NCBI GenBank assembly: GCA_946647055.1
Contig: CAMPCT010000101.1
Location: forward strand, 1-7,316
Source: an uncultured Atopobium sp.
Lineage (GTDB): Bacteria; Actinomycetota; Coriobacteriia; Coriobacteriales; Atopobiaceae
Direction: 5' to 3'
DNA length: 7,316 nt
Positions within the stretch are counted from its first letter, which is position 1. Each line of letters starts with the position of its first letter. This document shows, piece after piece, positions 1 through 6,545 of this stretch. The notes below the pieces were generated by a model. It was not told the origin of the DNA. It was given only the letters and a program-made list of their open reading frames with translations, and made no database searches. The position numbers and the translations under genes are program-made.

Positions 1-409
1 ACGTGACGCGCAGCTTGTCACCCTCGACGGTGGCCTTGACCTTGAGCTTCTGGTCACGGATGTCCTTTGAGATGCGCTTGGCGGTGTCCTGGTCGATTCC
101 CTGGACGATGTGACCGACGACACGTACGGTCGACCCTGCCGCAGGGATGGCCTTGTCCCAGCGCAGCGACTTCAGGTCGACCTTGCGCCTGACGAGCTTG
201 GTGTTGAGCACATCGATCACCTGCGTGGCGATGAACTCGGACGGCGCGTGCACGGTGAAGGTGCCGTCGGCCTTGGAGAGATCGATCGTGGCGCCCGTCG
301 CCTTGAGGTCATAGCGCTGCGTGAGTTCGCGGGCCGTCTGCTGGTAGGCGTTGTCAACCTCCTGCATGTCGACCATCGAGACGACGTCGAAGCTCGAGTC
401 CTTTGCCAT
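1..409 (-). CDS. yajQ: YajQ-family (UPF0234/DUF520) nucleotide-binding protein, 3' end missing
   Basis: The first 136 codons are present and the last roughly 25-30 lie beyond the left edge, since the family is usually about 160 residues. The protein opens MAKDSSFDVVSMVDMQEVDNA, the family signature (SFD-V-S-VD-QEV-NA). It continues with the conserved blocks RYDLKATGATIDL, FIATQVIDVLNTKLVRRKVDLKSL and, near the cut, HIVQGIDQDTAKRISKDIRDQKLKVKA. These fit the two ferredoxin-like folds of the family. Members are cytoplasmic and bind nucleotides; cyclic di-GMP binding is reported for Xanthomonas-type members, while the role in Gram-positives is poorly defined, so that ligand should not be assumed here. 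ATG at 407-409 is chosen because it gives the conserved N-terminus and follows a strong ribosome binding site. It lies 64 bases downstream of the RodZ-like gene, on the same strand. That gap (410-473) holds no strong hairpin and no recognisable -10 box, so cotranscription is plausible but unproven. Confidence 0.93.
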   Translation of the reverse strand, partial: MAKDSSFDVVSMVDMQEVDNAYQQTARELTQRYDLKATGATIDLSKADGTFTVHAPSEFIATQVIDVLNTKLVRRKVDLKSLRWDKAIPAAGSTVRVVGHIVQGIDQDTAKRISKDIRDQKLKVKATVEGDKLRVT

Positions 410-413
410 GTTT

Positions 414-419
414 CTCCTT
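414..419 (-). promoter_or_regulatory. Ribosome binding site of yajQ
   Basis: On the minus strand the sequence reads AAGGAG followed by four bases (AAAC) and then the ATG at 409. This is a near-consensus Shine-Dalgarno site and fixes the yajQ start. It lies wholly in the intergenic gap, unlike the sites of ftsK and rodZ, which lie inside the preceding gene. Confidence 0.85.
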
Positions 420-473
420 TCGGGAGTGTGCCTTGTGGCCGGACTCGACCTCGGGCGCACCATCTCCAGCCCA

Positions 474-2120
474 TTAGGGCCAATCGTCGGCATAGCCTTC
501 CTGCCACACGCCGTTCTCGTCGTAGTAGCCCGCGTCGTCACCGTAGACGACCTCGCCCTCGCCGGTGTCACCCTGGTCGGTGTCACCCTGGTCGGTGTCG
601 GTCGTCTCGCCGTCCTGCTGCCCCTCGCCGCTCTTGCCCTGCTGCTCGTCCTGCGAGATCTCGGGCTCCTCCTCGCCAAAGTGCGGTCCCTGGATAGTGA
701 CCGTGCCGACGCCGGAGGCGCGCTCCTCGAAGCGCACGAGCTGGCCGTTGTTGGTGACCGTGACGACCGAGGTGTCACCGACCTGGATGGTCATGGACTT
801 CTCGACCTTGTAGCTTTCCTCCCAGGGGCCCGTGACCGTCTCGGCGACCAGGCTGGACCCATCCTTGGTGATCTCGACCCAGGTCACCTCGCCGTCGGCG
901 ACCTTCACGGTGACGTTGACCTCGGTGGGCGCGGCCTCGGAGGTGGGTGGCGTCGTTGTCGTCGTCTCGGCGGTCGTGTCGGTGGTCGTGTCGGTACTGG
1001 TGCTCGCGGTCTCGCCCTCACCCTCGGGTGTGGTCGTCTGGTCCTCGCTGGTCTCGGCGGTGCCAGCGGCCCCGGCGACGGGGACCTCGTGGTTGCCATC
1101 AGAGAGGGCCGACGAGGTGCAGGTGGAGATGGAGGTGCCGATGACGACCACCAGGAGGATGGCGAGCAGGCCGAGGATCACGAACGCGGCGCGGGCGGGA
1201 TCGGAGAAGAACTCCTCGATGAGGCCGACCAGCCCGCCGCTGCCCTGCCGTGCCCCGCGGTTGCGTGGGTCGCGCTTGGAAGACTGGGTGGTGCGACGGC
1301 GCACGTTGGGGCGCTGCGGGGCGTCGTTGATGGACTGCGATGCCTTGCGACCGGTGCGCGTGGAGGCGGCCTCGTAGGGACGGGCCTGCGTGTCGAGCAG
1401 GAGGTCGTCGGTGTACTCGTTGGGGTCGGGGTCGCGCTGGTAGACGTCCTCGCGACCATACTGGCCCGCATCGGGGTTGTACAGGTGCGCGCGGGGACGG
1501 TTCTGCCCACGCGTTATGGCGCGCTGCTGGAGCGCCGTGCTGCGGACACGGGACGATCGCGACGACGGGTAGGGATGCTCCCACTCGTCGAGGGTGCCCT
1601 CGTCACGGGCGGTCTGGTAGGCGCTGCGATACGTGCTGTGACGTACCGACCCCTGCTGATACGACTCGGAGCGCGAACGCGCATGGGACGTGGTGTCGAA
1701 GTAGTCCGTGCTGCCCAGGGGGCTGTTGGGGTTTTGCAGGAGGCTGCGGTACTCGGGGATCGACGTGCGGGAGCGCCCGAGCGTGGAGCGCGCGGACCAG
1801 GTGCCACTGTCCTCGGGGGCGACGCCACGGCTCTCGCGCGTGCGGCGGCGCAGCTCGTGCGAGCTCATGCCGTTGGTGTTCTCGAAGAGGTCGGACTGGA
1901 ACTGGTCGACCACCTCGCGCGGGTTGAGCCCCAGATAGCGAGCGTACGAGGAGAGCATCCCCTGTGCGTAGCCGCTCTTGGGGATGTTGGGGAAGTCACC
2001 CTCCTCGAAGGCGATGAGGGCCTCCTCCTTGAGCCTGAGCACGCGCGCCGCCTGCTGCACGGTGAGGCCGAGCTGCCTCCGGCGCTCTATGAGCATCTCG
2101 CTGAAACGCGGCCTCGCCAC
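474..2120 (-). CDS. rodZ: RodZ-like protein: cytoplasmic helix-turn-helix, one membrane segment, external DUF4115-type domain
   Basis: 548 residues from a GTG start (2118-2120), chosen because AGGAGGT sits 6 bases upstream and the HTH begins at once. Residues 6-75 form the RodZ-type helix-turn-helix (HTH_25): LTVQQAARVLRLKEEALIAF, then the typical GDFPNIPKSGYAQGMLSSYARYLGL. Residues 80-300 are a long basic Arg/Ser/Thr/Tyr/Gln-rich segment that looks disordered. A single hydrophobic segment follows at about 311-330. Outside are a Thr/Glu-rich linker (354-398), a compact domain at about 399-477 of DUF4115 type (EVTWVEITKDGSSLVAETV, KSMTIQVGDTSVVTVTNNGQ), and an acidic tail ending in YYDENGVWQEGYADDWP. 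In rods RodZ ties MreB to the elongation machinery; in organisms without MreB its role is less clear, and the window does not show whether mreB exists. It starts 2 bases after ftsK ends, so it is probably translationally coupled. Family assignment is firm; precise function is inferred. Confidence 0.87.
   Translation of the reverse strand: MARPRFSEMLIERRRQLGLTVQQAARVLRLKEEALIAFEEGDFPNIPKSGYAQGMLSSYARYLGLNPREVVDQFQSDLFENTNGMSSHELRRRTRESRGVAPEDSGTWSARSTLGRSRTSIPEYRSLLQNPNSPLGSTDYFDTTSHARSRSESYQQGSVRHSTYRSAYQTARDEGTLDEWEHPYPSSRSSRVRSTALQQRAITRGQNRPRAHLYNPDAGQYGREDVYQRDPDPNEYTDDLLLDTQARPYEAASTRTGRKASQSINDAPQRPNVRRRTTQSSKRDPRNRGARQGSGGLVGLIEEFFSDPARAAFVILGLLAILLVVVIGTSISTCTSSALSDGNHEVPVAGAAGTAETSEDQTTTPEGEGETASTSTDTTTDTTAETTTTTPPTSEAAPTEVNVTVKVADGEVTWVEITKDGSSLVAETVTGPWEESYKVEKSMTIQVGDTSVVTVTNNGQLVRFEERASGVGTVTIQGPHFGEEEPEISQDEQQGKSGEGQQDGETTDTDQGDTDQGDTGEGEVVYGDDAGYYDENGVWQEGYADDWP
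563..599 (-). repeat. 15-bp in-frame tandem repeat, about 2.5 copies, in the RodZ-like tail
   Basis: The plus-strand unit CGGTGTCACCCTGGT occurs perfectly at 563-577 and 578-592, and a partial copy continues to 599. Being 15 bp long it stays in frame and encodes repeated DTDQG/DTGEG pentapeptides in the acidic extracellular tail of the RodZ-like protein (about residues 508-520). Identical adjacent copies suggest recent duplication and possible length variation between strains without a frameshift. Confidence 0.85.
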
Positions 2121-2122
2121 TG

Positions 2123-4726
2123 CTACACCTCCTGGTACTGCGACTCTGCCTGACGGAGCTCCTCGAGCCCGTCGGCATCGAGGAGGACCTCGCGGGGCTT
2201 GGAACCGTCAGGCGGACCCACGACGCCCTTCTGCTCGAGCATGTCCATGATCCTACCAGCTCTAGCGTACCCCACCTTGAGGCGACGCTGCAGGCCGGAG
2301 GTCGAACCTAGTTGAGAGTCCACAACTATGCGCGCGGCCTCCCAGATGAGCGGGTCGTCCTCCTCCGCCGGCTCCGCCATGCCGGGGGTACCCTGACCAG
2401 AGGCCGCGGCGCCGGAGAGGATGTCCTCGTGGTAGTCGGACTCGTGGTGCTCGCGGATGAACTCGACGACCGAGGCGACCTCCTCCTCCGAGACGAAGCA
2501 GCCCTGCGCACGCTTGGGGCGACGTCCGCGCAGCTTGTAGAGCATGTCACCATGGCCGAGCAGGCGCTCTGCGCCGGTCTGGTCGAGGATGATGCGTGAG
2601 TTCATGCCGTTGTCGACCGAGAGGGCGACGCGGTTGTCGATGTTTGCCTTGATGAGGCCGGTCACGACGTCGGCCGAGGGGCGCTGCGTGGCGACGATGA
2701 GGTGGATGCCGGCGGCACGGCCCAGCTGGGCGATGCGCACGATCGAGGCCTCGACGTCCTTGCCGGCGACCATCATGAGGTCGGCGAGCTCGTCGATGAC
2801 GATGACGAAGTACGGCATGTGCGTGGGCGGATGCTCCATTTCGCCCAGCCGGCCGCTCTCGATGAGCGAGTTGTAGGAGCGGATGTCGCGCACCTTGTAG
2901 TGCTCGAAGACGCGCAGGCGACGCTCCATCTCGTTGACGCCCCACTGCAGCGCCGCGGCGGCCTGCTTGGGCTCGGTGACGACCGGCGTGTACAGGTGCG
3001 GGAGCCCCGCGTAGTACGTGAACTCGACGCGCTTGGGGTCGACCATGATGAGGCGGACCTCATCGGGGGTCGCACGCATGAGGATGGACATGACGATGCT
3101 GTTGAGCAGCACGGACTTGCCCGAGCCGGTGGTTCCGGCGACGAGCAGGTGCGGCAGCCCCGCGAGGTCGACCACGACTGGCTTGCCCTCGGAGTCGCGC
3201 CCGAAGGCAGCCTCGAGGGGACCGCCCGTGACATAGGGCAGGACGTCGCCCAGGTAGACGGACTGGGTCTCCTTGTTGGGGATCTCGATGCCCACGAGGG
3301 AGGTCCCGGGGATGGGCGCGAAGATGCGGACGGACTTGGCCGCGAGCGAGAGGGCGATGTCGTCCTGGAGGTTGGTGATCTTGCTCACGCGCTCGCCCTC
3401 GCCCATGGCGATCTTGAAGGTGGTGACGGCGGGACCAGACACCCAACCGGTGACCTTGCTCGTGAGGTTGAACTCCTCGAGCGTGCTCTGGAGGCGCTGG
3501 GCCGTGTTGGCAAGCTCGTCACGCGAGGTCGAGGCGCCCTGTCCGGGGTCGCTCGACTTGATCATGGTGACGGGCGGGAGCGCGCCGTCAAGGGTCGTCG
3601 CGTCCTTGGCCTTGTCCTCCTTGGCCTTCTTCGACGACTTCTTGCGACGCTTGTCGATGAACTCGGGGACGTCGGCACGCTCGGGCTCGCCCTCGTCGAG
3701 GGGGGCGTCGTCGATGGGACCGTCGAAGGCCGTGGGTGCGGGCTCGGGAGCAGGCTCCTCGACGGGCTTGCCCTTTGCCTTGCGGTCGAGCAACGTGGTG
3801 GCCGGCTCCTCGTCAAAGGGAACCTCGTCCTGGTAGGTGTCGAAGGCGTCGTAGGGCTCGTCGTCTGCGAGCGTCTGCGTGGGCGAGGCACCGCGCCTCA
3901 GCACCGAGGTCTTGCGGGACCCGATGAAGGAGGTGGCAGGTGCGACCTCGTCCCCTGCCTCGGGAAGGGGCAGGCGACGCTGGCTGCCGCGTCCGCGTCG
4001 GGCGGAGGGCTGCTCCTCGACCTCGTACCAGTCGCCCTGCTCGGCCTCGTAGGCAAGGGCCTCCTCGCGCGCGAGGCGACGCTCCTCGATGGCCTCGTTG
4101 GCGCGAACGCGAATGTCCTCGACGACACCGGAGATGGAGAAGCCGCTCACGATGATGCCGGCGATGACGACGCCCGCCAGGACGACGAGACCGACGGTAC
4201 GACCCACGAGGGTGAGCAGCAGCCATGCCACTCCCCCACCCACGTAGCCGCCTGCGGCGGAGAGCTCCTCGAGCGAGAACACAAGCATGGGGTCCTGCTC
4301 GGCTCCGGCGATCGAGAGCGAGAGCATGGAGAGGACCGCGAGGACGATGAGGCCCAGGCCTGCCGCGACGCGCGCCGAGAGCGGGGACTCTGAGGCGACG
4401 AAGAAGGTGAGGGCGAAGGCGAGCAGGGCGATGGGCACGAGGATGGCCCCCGCGCCAAAGCCAAGGACGAGCGCGCGGCCCACCGCATGGGTGACCACGG
4501 CCGAGCTGGGTGACACGAGCGCGATGATCATGCCTACGGCGATGACGGCGATGAGGACGCCGACGATGTCGTTGGCGGCACCCGGGCCAATCACCGGCTC
4601 GCGATACTCCTCGATGCGGGTCTGTCGTGCGTTGGCCTTGGAGTTGGCGCGCGCCTTGGGCGCGTTCTTTGCCGAGTTTGTGCGACGTGCCTTGCCTGCT
4701 GCGTTTTTGCTACGGTTGCTGGCCAT
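2123..4726 (-). CDS. ftsK: FtsK/SpoIIIE-family septal DNA translocase
   Basis: 867 residues, close to SpoIIIE-type proteins and shorter than E. coli FtsK. It is a membrane-anchored hexameric ATPase that pumps DNA through the closing septum and helps resolve chromosome dimers. In order: a Lys/Arg/Asn/Ala-rich cytoplasmic start (1-45); about four membrane segments (roughly 53-72, 83-110, 117-140, 160-195); a low-complexity linker (about 205-400) with acidic Glu/Asp/Pro stretches and a KRRKKSSKKAK patch near 359; and the motor (about 400-765). The motor has Walker A GTTGSGKS at 531-538, MVDPKRVEF at 561-569, Walker B VIVIDELADLMM around 641-652, ATQRPS at 679-684, and SRIILDQTGAERLLGHGDML at 710-729. 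The C-terminal gamma winged helix (about 788-848: STSGLQRRLKVGYARAGRIMDMLE, then GPPDGSKPREVLL) reads polar sequence motifs on DNA. ATG at 4724-4726 directly abuts the rnj stop, with GGAGGT 4 bases upstream, so the gene is coupled to rnj. No key motor residue is missing. Confidence 0.97.
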   Translation of the reverse strand: MASNRSKNAAGKARRTNSAKNAPKARANSKANARQTRIEEYREPVIGPGAANDIVGVLIAVIAVGMIIALVSPSSAVVTHAVGRALVLGFGAGAILVPIALLAFALTFFVASESPLSARVAAGLGLIVLAVLSMLSLSIAGAEQDPMLVFSLEELSAAGGYVGGGVAWLLLTLVGRTVGLVVLAGVVIAGIIVSGFSISGVVEDIRVRANEAIEERRLAREEALAYEAEQGDWYEVEEQPSARRGRGSQRRLPLPEAGDEVAPATSFIGSRKTSVLRRGASPTQTLADDEPYDAFDTYQDEVPFDEEPATTLLDRKAKGKPVEEPAPEPAPTAFDGPIDDAPLDEGEPERADVPEFIDKRRKKSSKKAKEDKAKDATTLDGALPPVTMIKSSDPGQGASTSRDELANTAQRLQSTLEEFNLTSKVTGWVSGPAVTTFKIAMGEGERVSKITNLQDDIALSLAAKSVRIFAPIPGTSLVGIEIPNKETQSVYLGDVLPYVTGGPLEAAFGRDSEGKPVVVDLAGLPHLLVAGTTGSGKSVLLNSIVMSILMRATPDEVRLIMVDPKRVEFTYYAGLPHLYTPVVTEPKQAAAALQWGVNEMERRLRVFEHYKVRDIRSYNSLIESGRLGEMEHPPTHMPYFVIVIDELADLMMVAGKDVEASIVRIAQLGRAAGIHLIVATQRPSADVVTGLIKANIDNRVALSVDNGMNSRIILDQTGAERLLGHGDMLYKLRGRRPKRAQGCFVSEEEVASVVEFIREHHESDYHEDILSGAAASGQGTPGMAEPAEEDDPLIWEAARIVVDSQLGSTSGLQRRLKVGYARAGRIMDMLEQKGVVGPPDGSKPREVLLDADGLEELRQAESQYQEV
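2127..2133 (-). promoter_or_regulatory. Ribosome binding site of the RodZ-like gene, inside the end of ftsK
   Basis: The minus strand reads AGGAGGT, then GTAGCA, then the GTG start at 2120, a 6-base spacing. The site is made by the last codons of ftsK (CAG GAG GTG TAG), so ribosomes finishing ftsK sit on it. It decides in favour of the GTG start. Confidence 0.88.
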
Positions 4727-6388
4727 CTACACCTCCAGTACCACGGGAATGACCAGGGGTCGCGTGTGCGTCTTGCTCCACAGGAGGTTGGAGACCGCGT
4801 TGCGCACGGTCTTGCGGAGCACGTCGAGCGAGCCACCCTTGACGTCTGCCGAGATGAGCGCGTTGCGGACGGCATCCTGTGCGCCGGAGATGAGCTCGCC
4901 GTCGTTGGCGAAGGAGATTCCGCGGCCCGAGATGTCGATGATGGGGATGGCGCCGTCGCGACGCCTGATGGAGACGACGCAGGTGACGATGCCGTCCTTG
5001 GACAGGCGCTGGCGGTCGCGCAGGACCGCGGGTTCGGTGTCGCCCACCATGATGCCGTCAACGTAGACGATGCCGGAGTCGACGGGTGTGGAGCGATGCA
5101 CCTGGTGGCCGCGCATCTCGAGCGTGTCGCCGTTGTCGATGACGAAGATGCGCGCGTCGTCGAGGCCGACCTCGCGGGCGAGCTTGGCATGGGCGCGCAG
5201 GTGGACGGCCTCGCCATGGACGGGCATGAAGTAGCTGGGCTTGGTCATGGCGAGCATGAGGCGCAGCTCCTCCTGGCTGCCGTGTCCCGAGACATGCACG
5301 AGGGCGTTGGACTTGTCGAAGACGTCGCACCCGATCTTGGAGAGCGAGTTGACGATGTCCTGGACGCTCTTCTCGTTGCCGGGGACCGGCGTGGCGGAGA
5401 TGATGACCGTGTCGTTGCTGGTGATGGTGAGCGAGCGGTGCTCGCCGTTGGCCATGCGCGCGAGGGCCGAGAGGGGCTCGCCCTGGCTGCCCGTGCACAG
5501 GACGACGACCTTGTCGTCGGGCAGGTCGTCGACGTCGTAGGCGTCGATGATGTCCTGGTCGGAGATCCTGAGATAGCCCAGTTGACGGGCGATCTTGGTG
5601 TTGGTGACCATGGAGCGGCCGGTGACGACGACCTTGCGGCCCACGGCGACGCTGGCGTCGCACACCTGCTGCAGGCGATGGATGTGGCTCGAGAAGGAGG
5701 CGACGAAGACCTTGCCGGTGGCGTTCTTGATGATGTGGCGCAGGGCGGCGCCCACGGCGGCCTCGGAGGGCGTGAAGCCGGGGAGCGTCGCGTTGGTGGA
5801 GTCGGAGAGCAGCAGGTCGACGCCCCTGCGCCCGAACTCGCATATGGTCTGGTAGTTTGGCGTGATGCCGTCGATGGGCGTCTGGTCGAGCTTGAAGTCG
5901 CCGGTGTGCAGGACCGTTCCCTGCGGCGTGGTCAGGAACACGCCGAGCGCCGCCGGGATGGAGTGCGTCATCGAGAAGAAGTCGACCGAGAAGCAGCCCA
6001 GCTCGACATGACTCCCGTCGGAGACCTGCTGGAACGGCTGGTTCTTGATGCGGTGCTCGTCGAGCTTGCCCTGGATCATGCCGATGGTGAGGCTGCTCGA
6101 GTAGATGGTGACCCTGTTGACCAGGTCGGCAAGCAGGTACGGCAGGGCGCCCGTGTGGTCCTCGTGACCGTGGGTGATGATGATGCCGCGGAGCTTGTCC
6201 TCGTTCTCGAGGACATAGGTGTAGTCGGGAAGGACGAGGTCGACGCCGGGCTGATCCTCGTCGGGGAACATGAGGCCCGCATCGACGAGGATCATGTCCT
6301 CGCCGCACTCGAATGCCGTCATGTTCTTACCGATACCGTCGAGTCCTCCCAGGGGGATGATTCTCAGCGGGGGCTTCTTCTTGGCCAT
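4727..6388 (-). CDS. rnj: Ribonuclease J (metallo-beta-lactamase / beta-CASP RNase)
   Basis: 553 residues, full length for RNase J. The enzyme is a cytoplasmic zinc-dependent 5'-to-3' exonuclease and endonuclease acting in mRNA turnover and rRNA maturation. The start MAKKKPPLRIIPLGGLDGIGKNM is typical of the family. Metal-site motifs are all visible: THGHEDHTG with HGHEDH at 73-78, the MTHSIP His at 142, HTGDFKLD at 161-168 (Asp164) and PVHGE at 389-393 (His391). Beta-CASP motifs include LSDSTNA near 194-200, SFSSHIHRLQQV at 231-242 and HVSGHGSQEE at 365-374. The C-terminal domain (about 450-553) ends in RPLVIPVVLEV. ATG at 6386-6388 is preceded by AAAGGAA 10 bases away and gives the conserved N-terminus. 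It is the first gene of the likely rnj-ftsK-rodZ operon and follows pnp, which encodes the complementary 3'-to-5' exonuclease. No catalytic residue is lost. Whether the genome has one or two RNase J paralogs cannot be seen here. Confidence 0.97.
   Translation of the reverse strand: MAKKKPPLRIIPLGGLDGIGKNMTAFECGEDMILVDAGLMFPDEDQPGVDLVLPDYTYVLENEDKLRGIIITHGHEDHTGALPYLLADLVNRVTIYSSSLTIGMIQGKLDEHRIKNQPFQQVSDGSHVELGCFSVDFFSMTHSIPAALGVFLTTPQGTVLHTGDFKLDQTPIDGITPNYQTICEFGRRGVDLLLSDSTNATLPGFTPSEAAVGAALRHIIKNATGKVFVASFSSHIHRLQQVCDASVAVGRKVVVTGRSMVTNTKIARQLGYLRISDQDIIDAYDVDDLPDDKVVVLCTGSQGEPLSALARMANGEHRSLTITSNDTVIISATPVPGNEKSVQDIVNSLSKIGCDVFDKSNALVHVSGHGSQEELRLMLAMTKPSYFMPVHGEAVHLRAHAKLAREVGLDDARIFVIDNGDTLEMRGHQVHRSTPVDSGIVYVDGIMVGDTEPAVLRDRQRLSKDGIVTCVVSIRRRDGAIPIIDISGRGISFANDGELISGAQDAVRNALISADVKGGSLDVLRKTVRNAVSNLLWSKTHTRPLVIPVVLEV
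4731..4736 (-). promoter_or_regulatory. Ribosome binding site of ftsK, inside the end of rnj
   Basis: The minus strand reads GGAGGT, GTAG, then ATG at 4726. The site is built from the last rnj codons (CTG GAG GTG TAG), and the stop codon touches the ftsK start with no base between. This is the arrangement expected for translational coupling. Confidence 0.87.
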
Positions 6389-6398
6389 GTGGCGCTGG

Positions 6399-6405
6399 TT
6401 CCTTT
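6399..6405 (-). promoter_or_regulatory. Ribosome binding site of rnj
   Basis: The minus strand reads AAAGGAA, then ten bases, then ATG at 6388. The match is weaker and the spacing longer than at the downstream junctions, but no better candidate lies near this start. Confidence 0.65.
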
Positions 6406-6441
6406 CGATTGGCGCATTTCAGCTGTGTCTTAACCTTCAAG

Positions 6442-6447
6442 ATTATA
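6442..6447 (-). promoter_or_regulatory. -10 box (TATAAT) of the probable rnj-ftsK-rodZ promoter
   Basis: A perfect TATAAT on the minus strand sits in the AT-richest part of the intergenic region, 53 bases upstream of the rnj start and just after the pnp hairpin. No good -35 box is found at 16-18 bases: the hexamer at 17 bases is TCCCAA. TTGGCA (6471-6476) is a better match but 23 bases away, too far for a standard sigma-70 promoter. The promoter may therefore be weak or activator-dependent. Transcription would start near 6435, leaving a leader of about 45 bases. Confidence 0.6.
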
Positions 6448-6459
6448 CGCGAATGGGAG

Positions 6460-6481
6460 CCCCTTTGGGATGCCAAAGAGG
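6460..6481. repeat. 22-bp inverted repeat between the pnp hairpin and the rnj -10 box
   Basis: The plus strand reads CCCCTTTGG, a GATG spacer, then CCAAAGAGG: two 9-base arms with one mismatched pair (6462 against 6479). It covers the place where a -35 box of the rnj promoter would lie, and one arm also contains the pyrimidine-rich run that follows the pnp terminator stem. It could be an operator for a dimeric regulator or a second small hairpin at the pnp 3' end. No T-run follows it, so it is not an independent terminator. The symmetry is directly visible; the function is inference. Confidence 0.55.
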
Positions 6482-6522
6482 ACAGGCACCGACGAGAACC
6501 TCCTGGGTTCCCATCGGTGCCT
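6475..6522 (-). terminator. Hairpin terminator / 3' stabilising stem after pnp
   Basis: Twenty-four bases after the pnp stop the minus strand forms GGCACCGATGGGAACC, loop CAGGA, GGTTCTCGTCGGTGCC (6485-6521). This is 16 continuous pairs including two G-T wobbles, with a seventeenth A-T pair at 6484/6522. The run after the stem (TGTCCTCTTT) is only moderately T-rich. The stem is therefore certain, but fully efficient intrinsic termination is less so, and some read-through into rnj is possible. Confidence 0.85.
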
Positions 6523-6545
6523 CTCACTGTTGATTCTTGTGCTCG

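Noticed and set aside
410..473. Possible terminator or promoter between rodZ and yajQ
   Set aside because: The only symmetry seen is a 4-bp GGGC/GCCC stem with a 12-base loop and no T-run, and no -10-like hexamer stands out. Only the yajQ ribosome binding site is supported.
563..599. CRISPR-like or mobile repeat
   Set aside because: The 15-bp copies are directly adjacent, in frame and without spacers, as expected for a coding tandem duplication.
110..697. 195-codon plus-strand open frame crossing the yajQ-rodZ gap
   Set aside because: It runs across two well-supported minus-strand genes, ends in Arg/Pro/Ser-rich out-of-frame sequence and has no recognisable domain.
351..2153. 600-codon open frame on the plus strand opposite the RodZ-like gene
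   Set aside because: It is codon-aligned with the real minus-strand gene (offset divisible by 3), so a stop appears only where the true gene uses TTA, CTA or TCA codons, which are rare at this GC. Its product is Leu/Gly/Val-rich low-complexity sequence with no family signature, and its opposite strand has a clear HTH, membrane segment and ribosome binding site.
2702..4393. 563-codon open frame on the plus strand opposite ftsK
   Set aside because: Codon-aligned antisense shadow of ftsK. The product is Asp/Gly/Leu/Val-biased with no motif, while the minus strand has intact FtsK Walker and gamma motifs.
4766..6433. 555-codon open frame on the plus strand opposite rnj
   Set aside because: Codon-aligned antisense shadow of rnj. 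The sequence is a monotonous Asp/Val/Gly/His mix. RNase J motifs on the other strand are complete.
6460..6481. Second intrinsic terminator after pnp
   Set aside because: The inverted repeat can fold, but it is followed on the minus strand by CTCCCATTCG rather than a T-run, so an operator or accessory stem is more likely.
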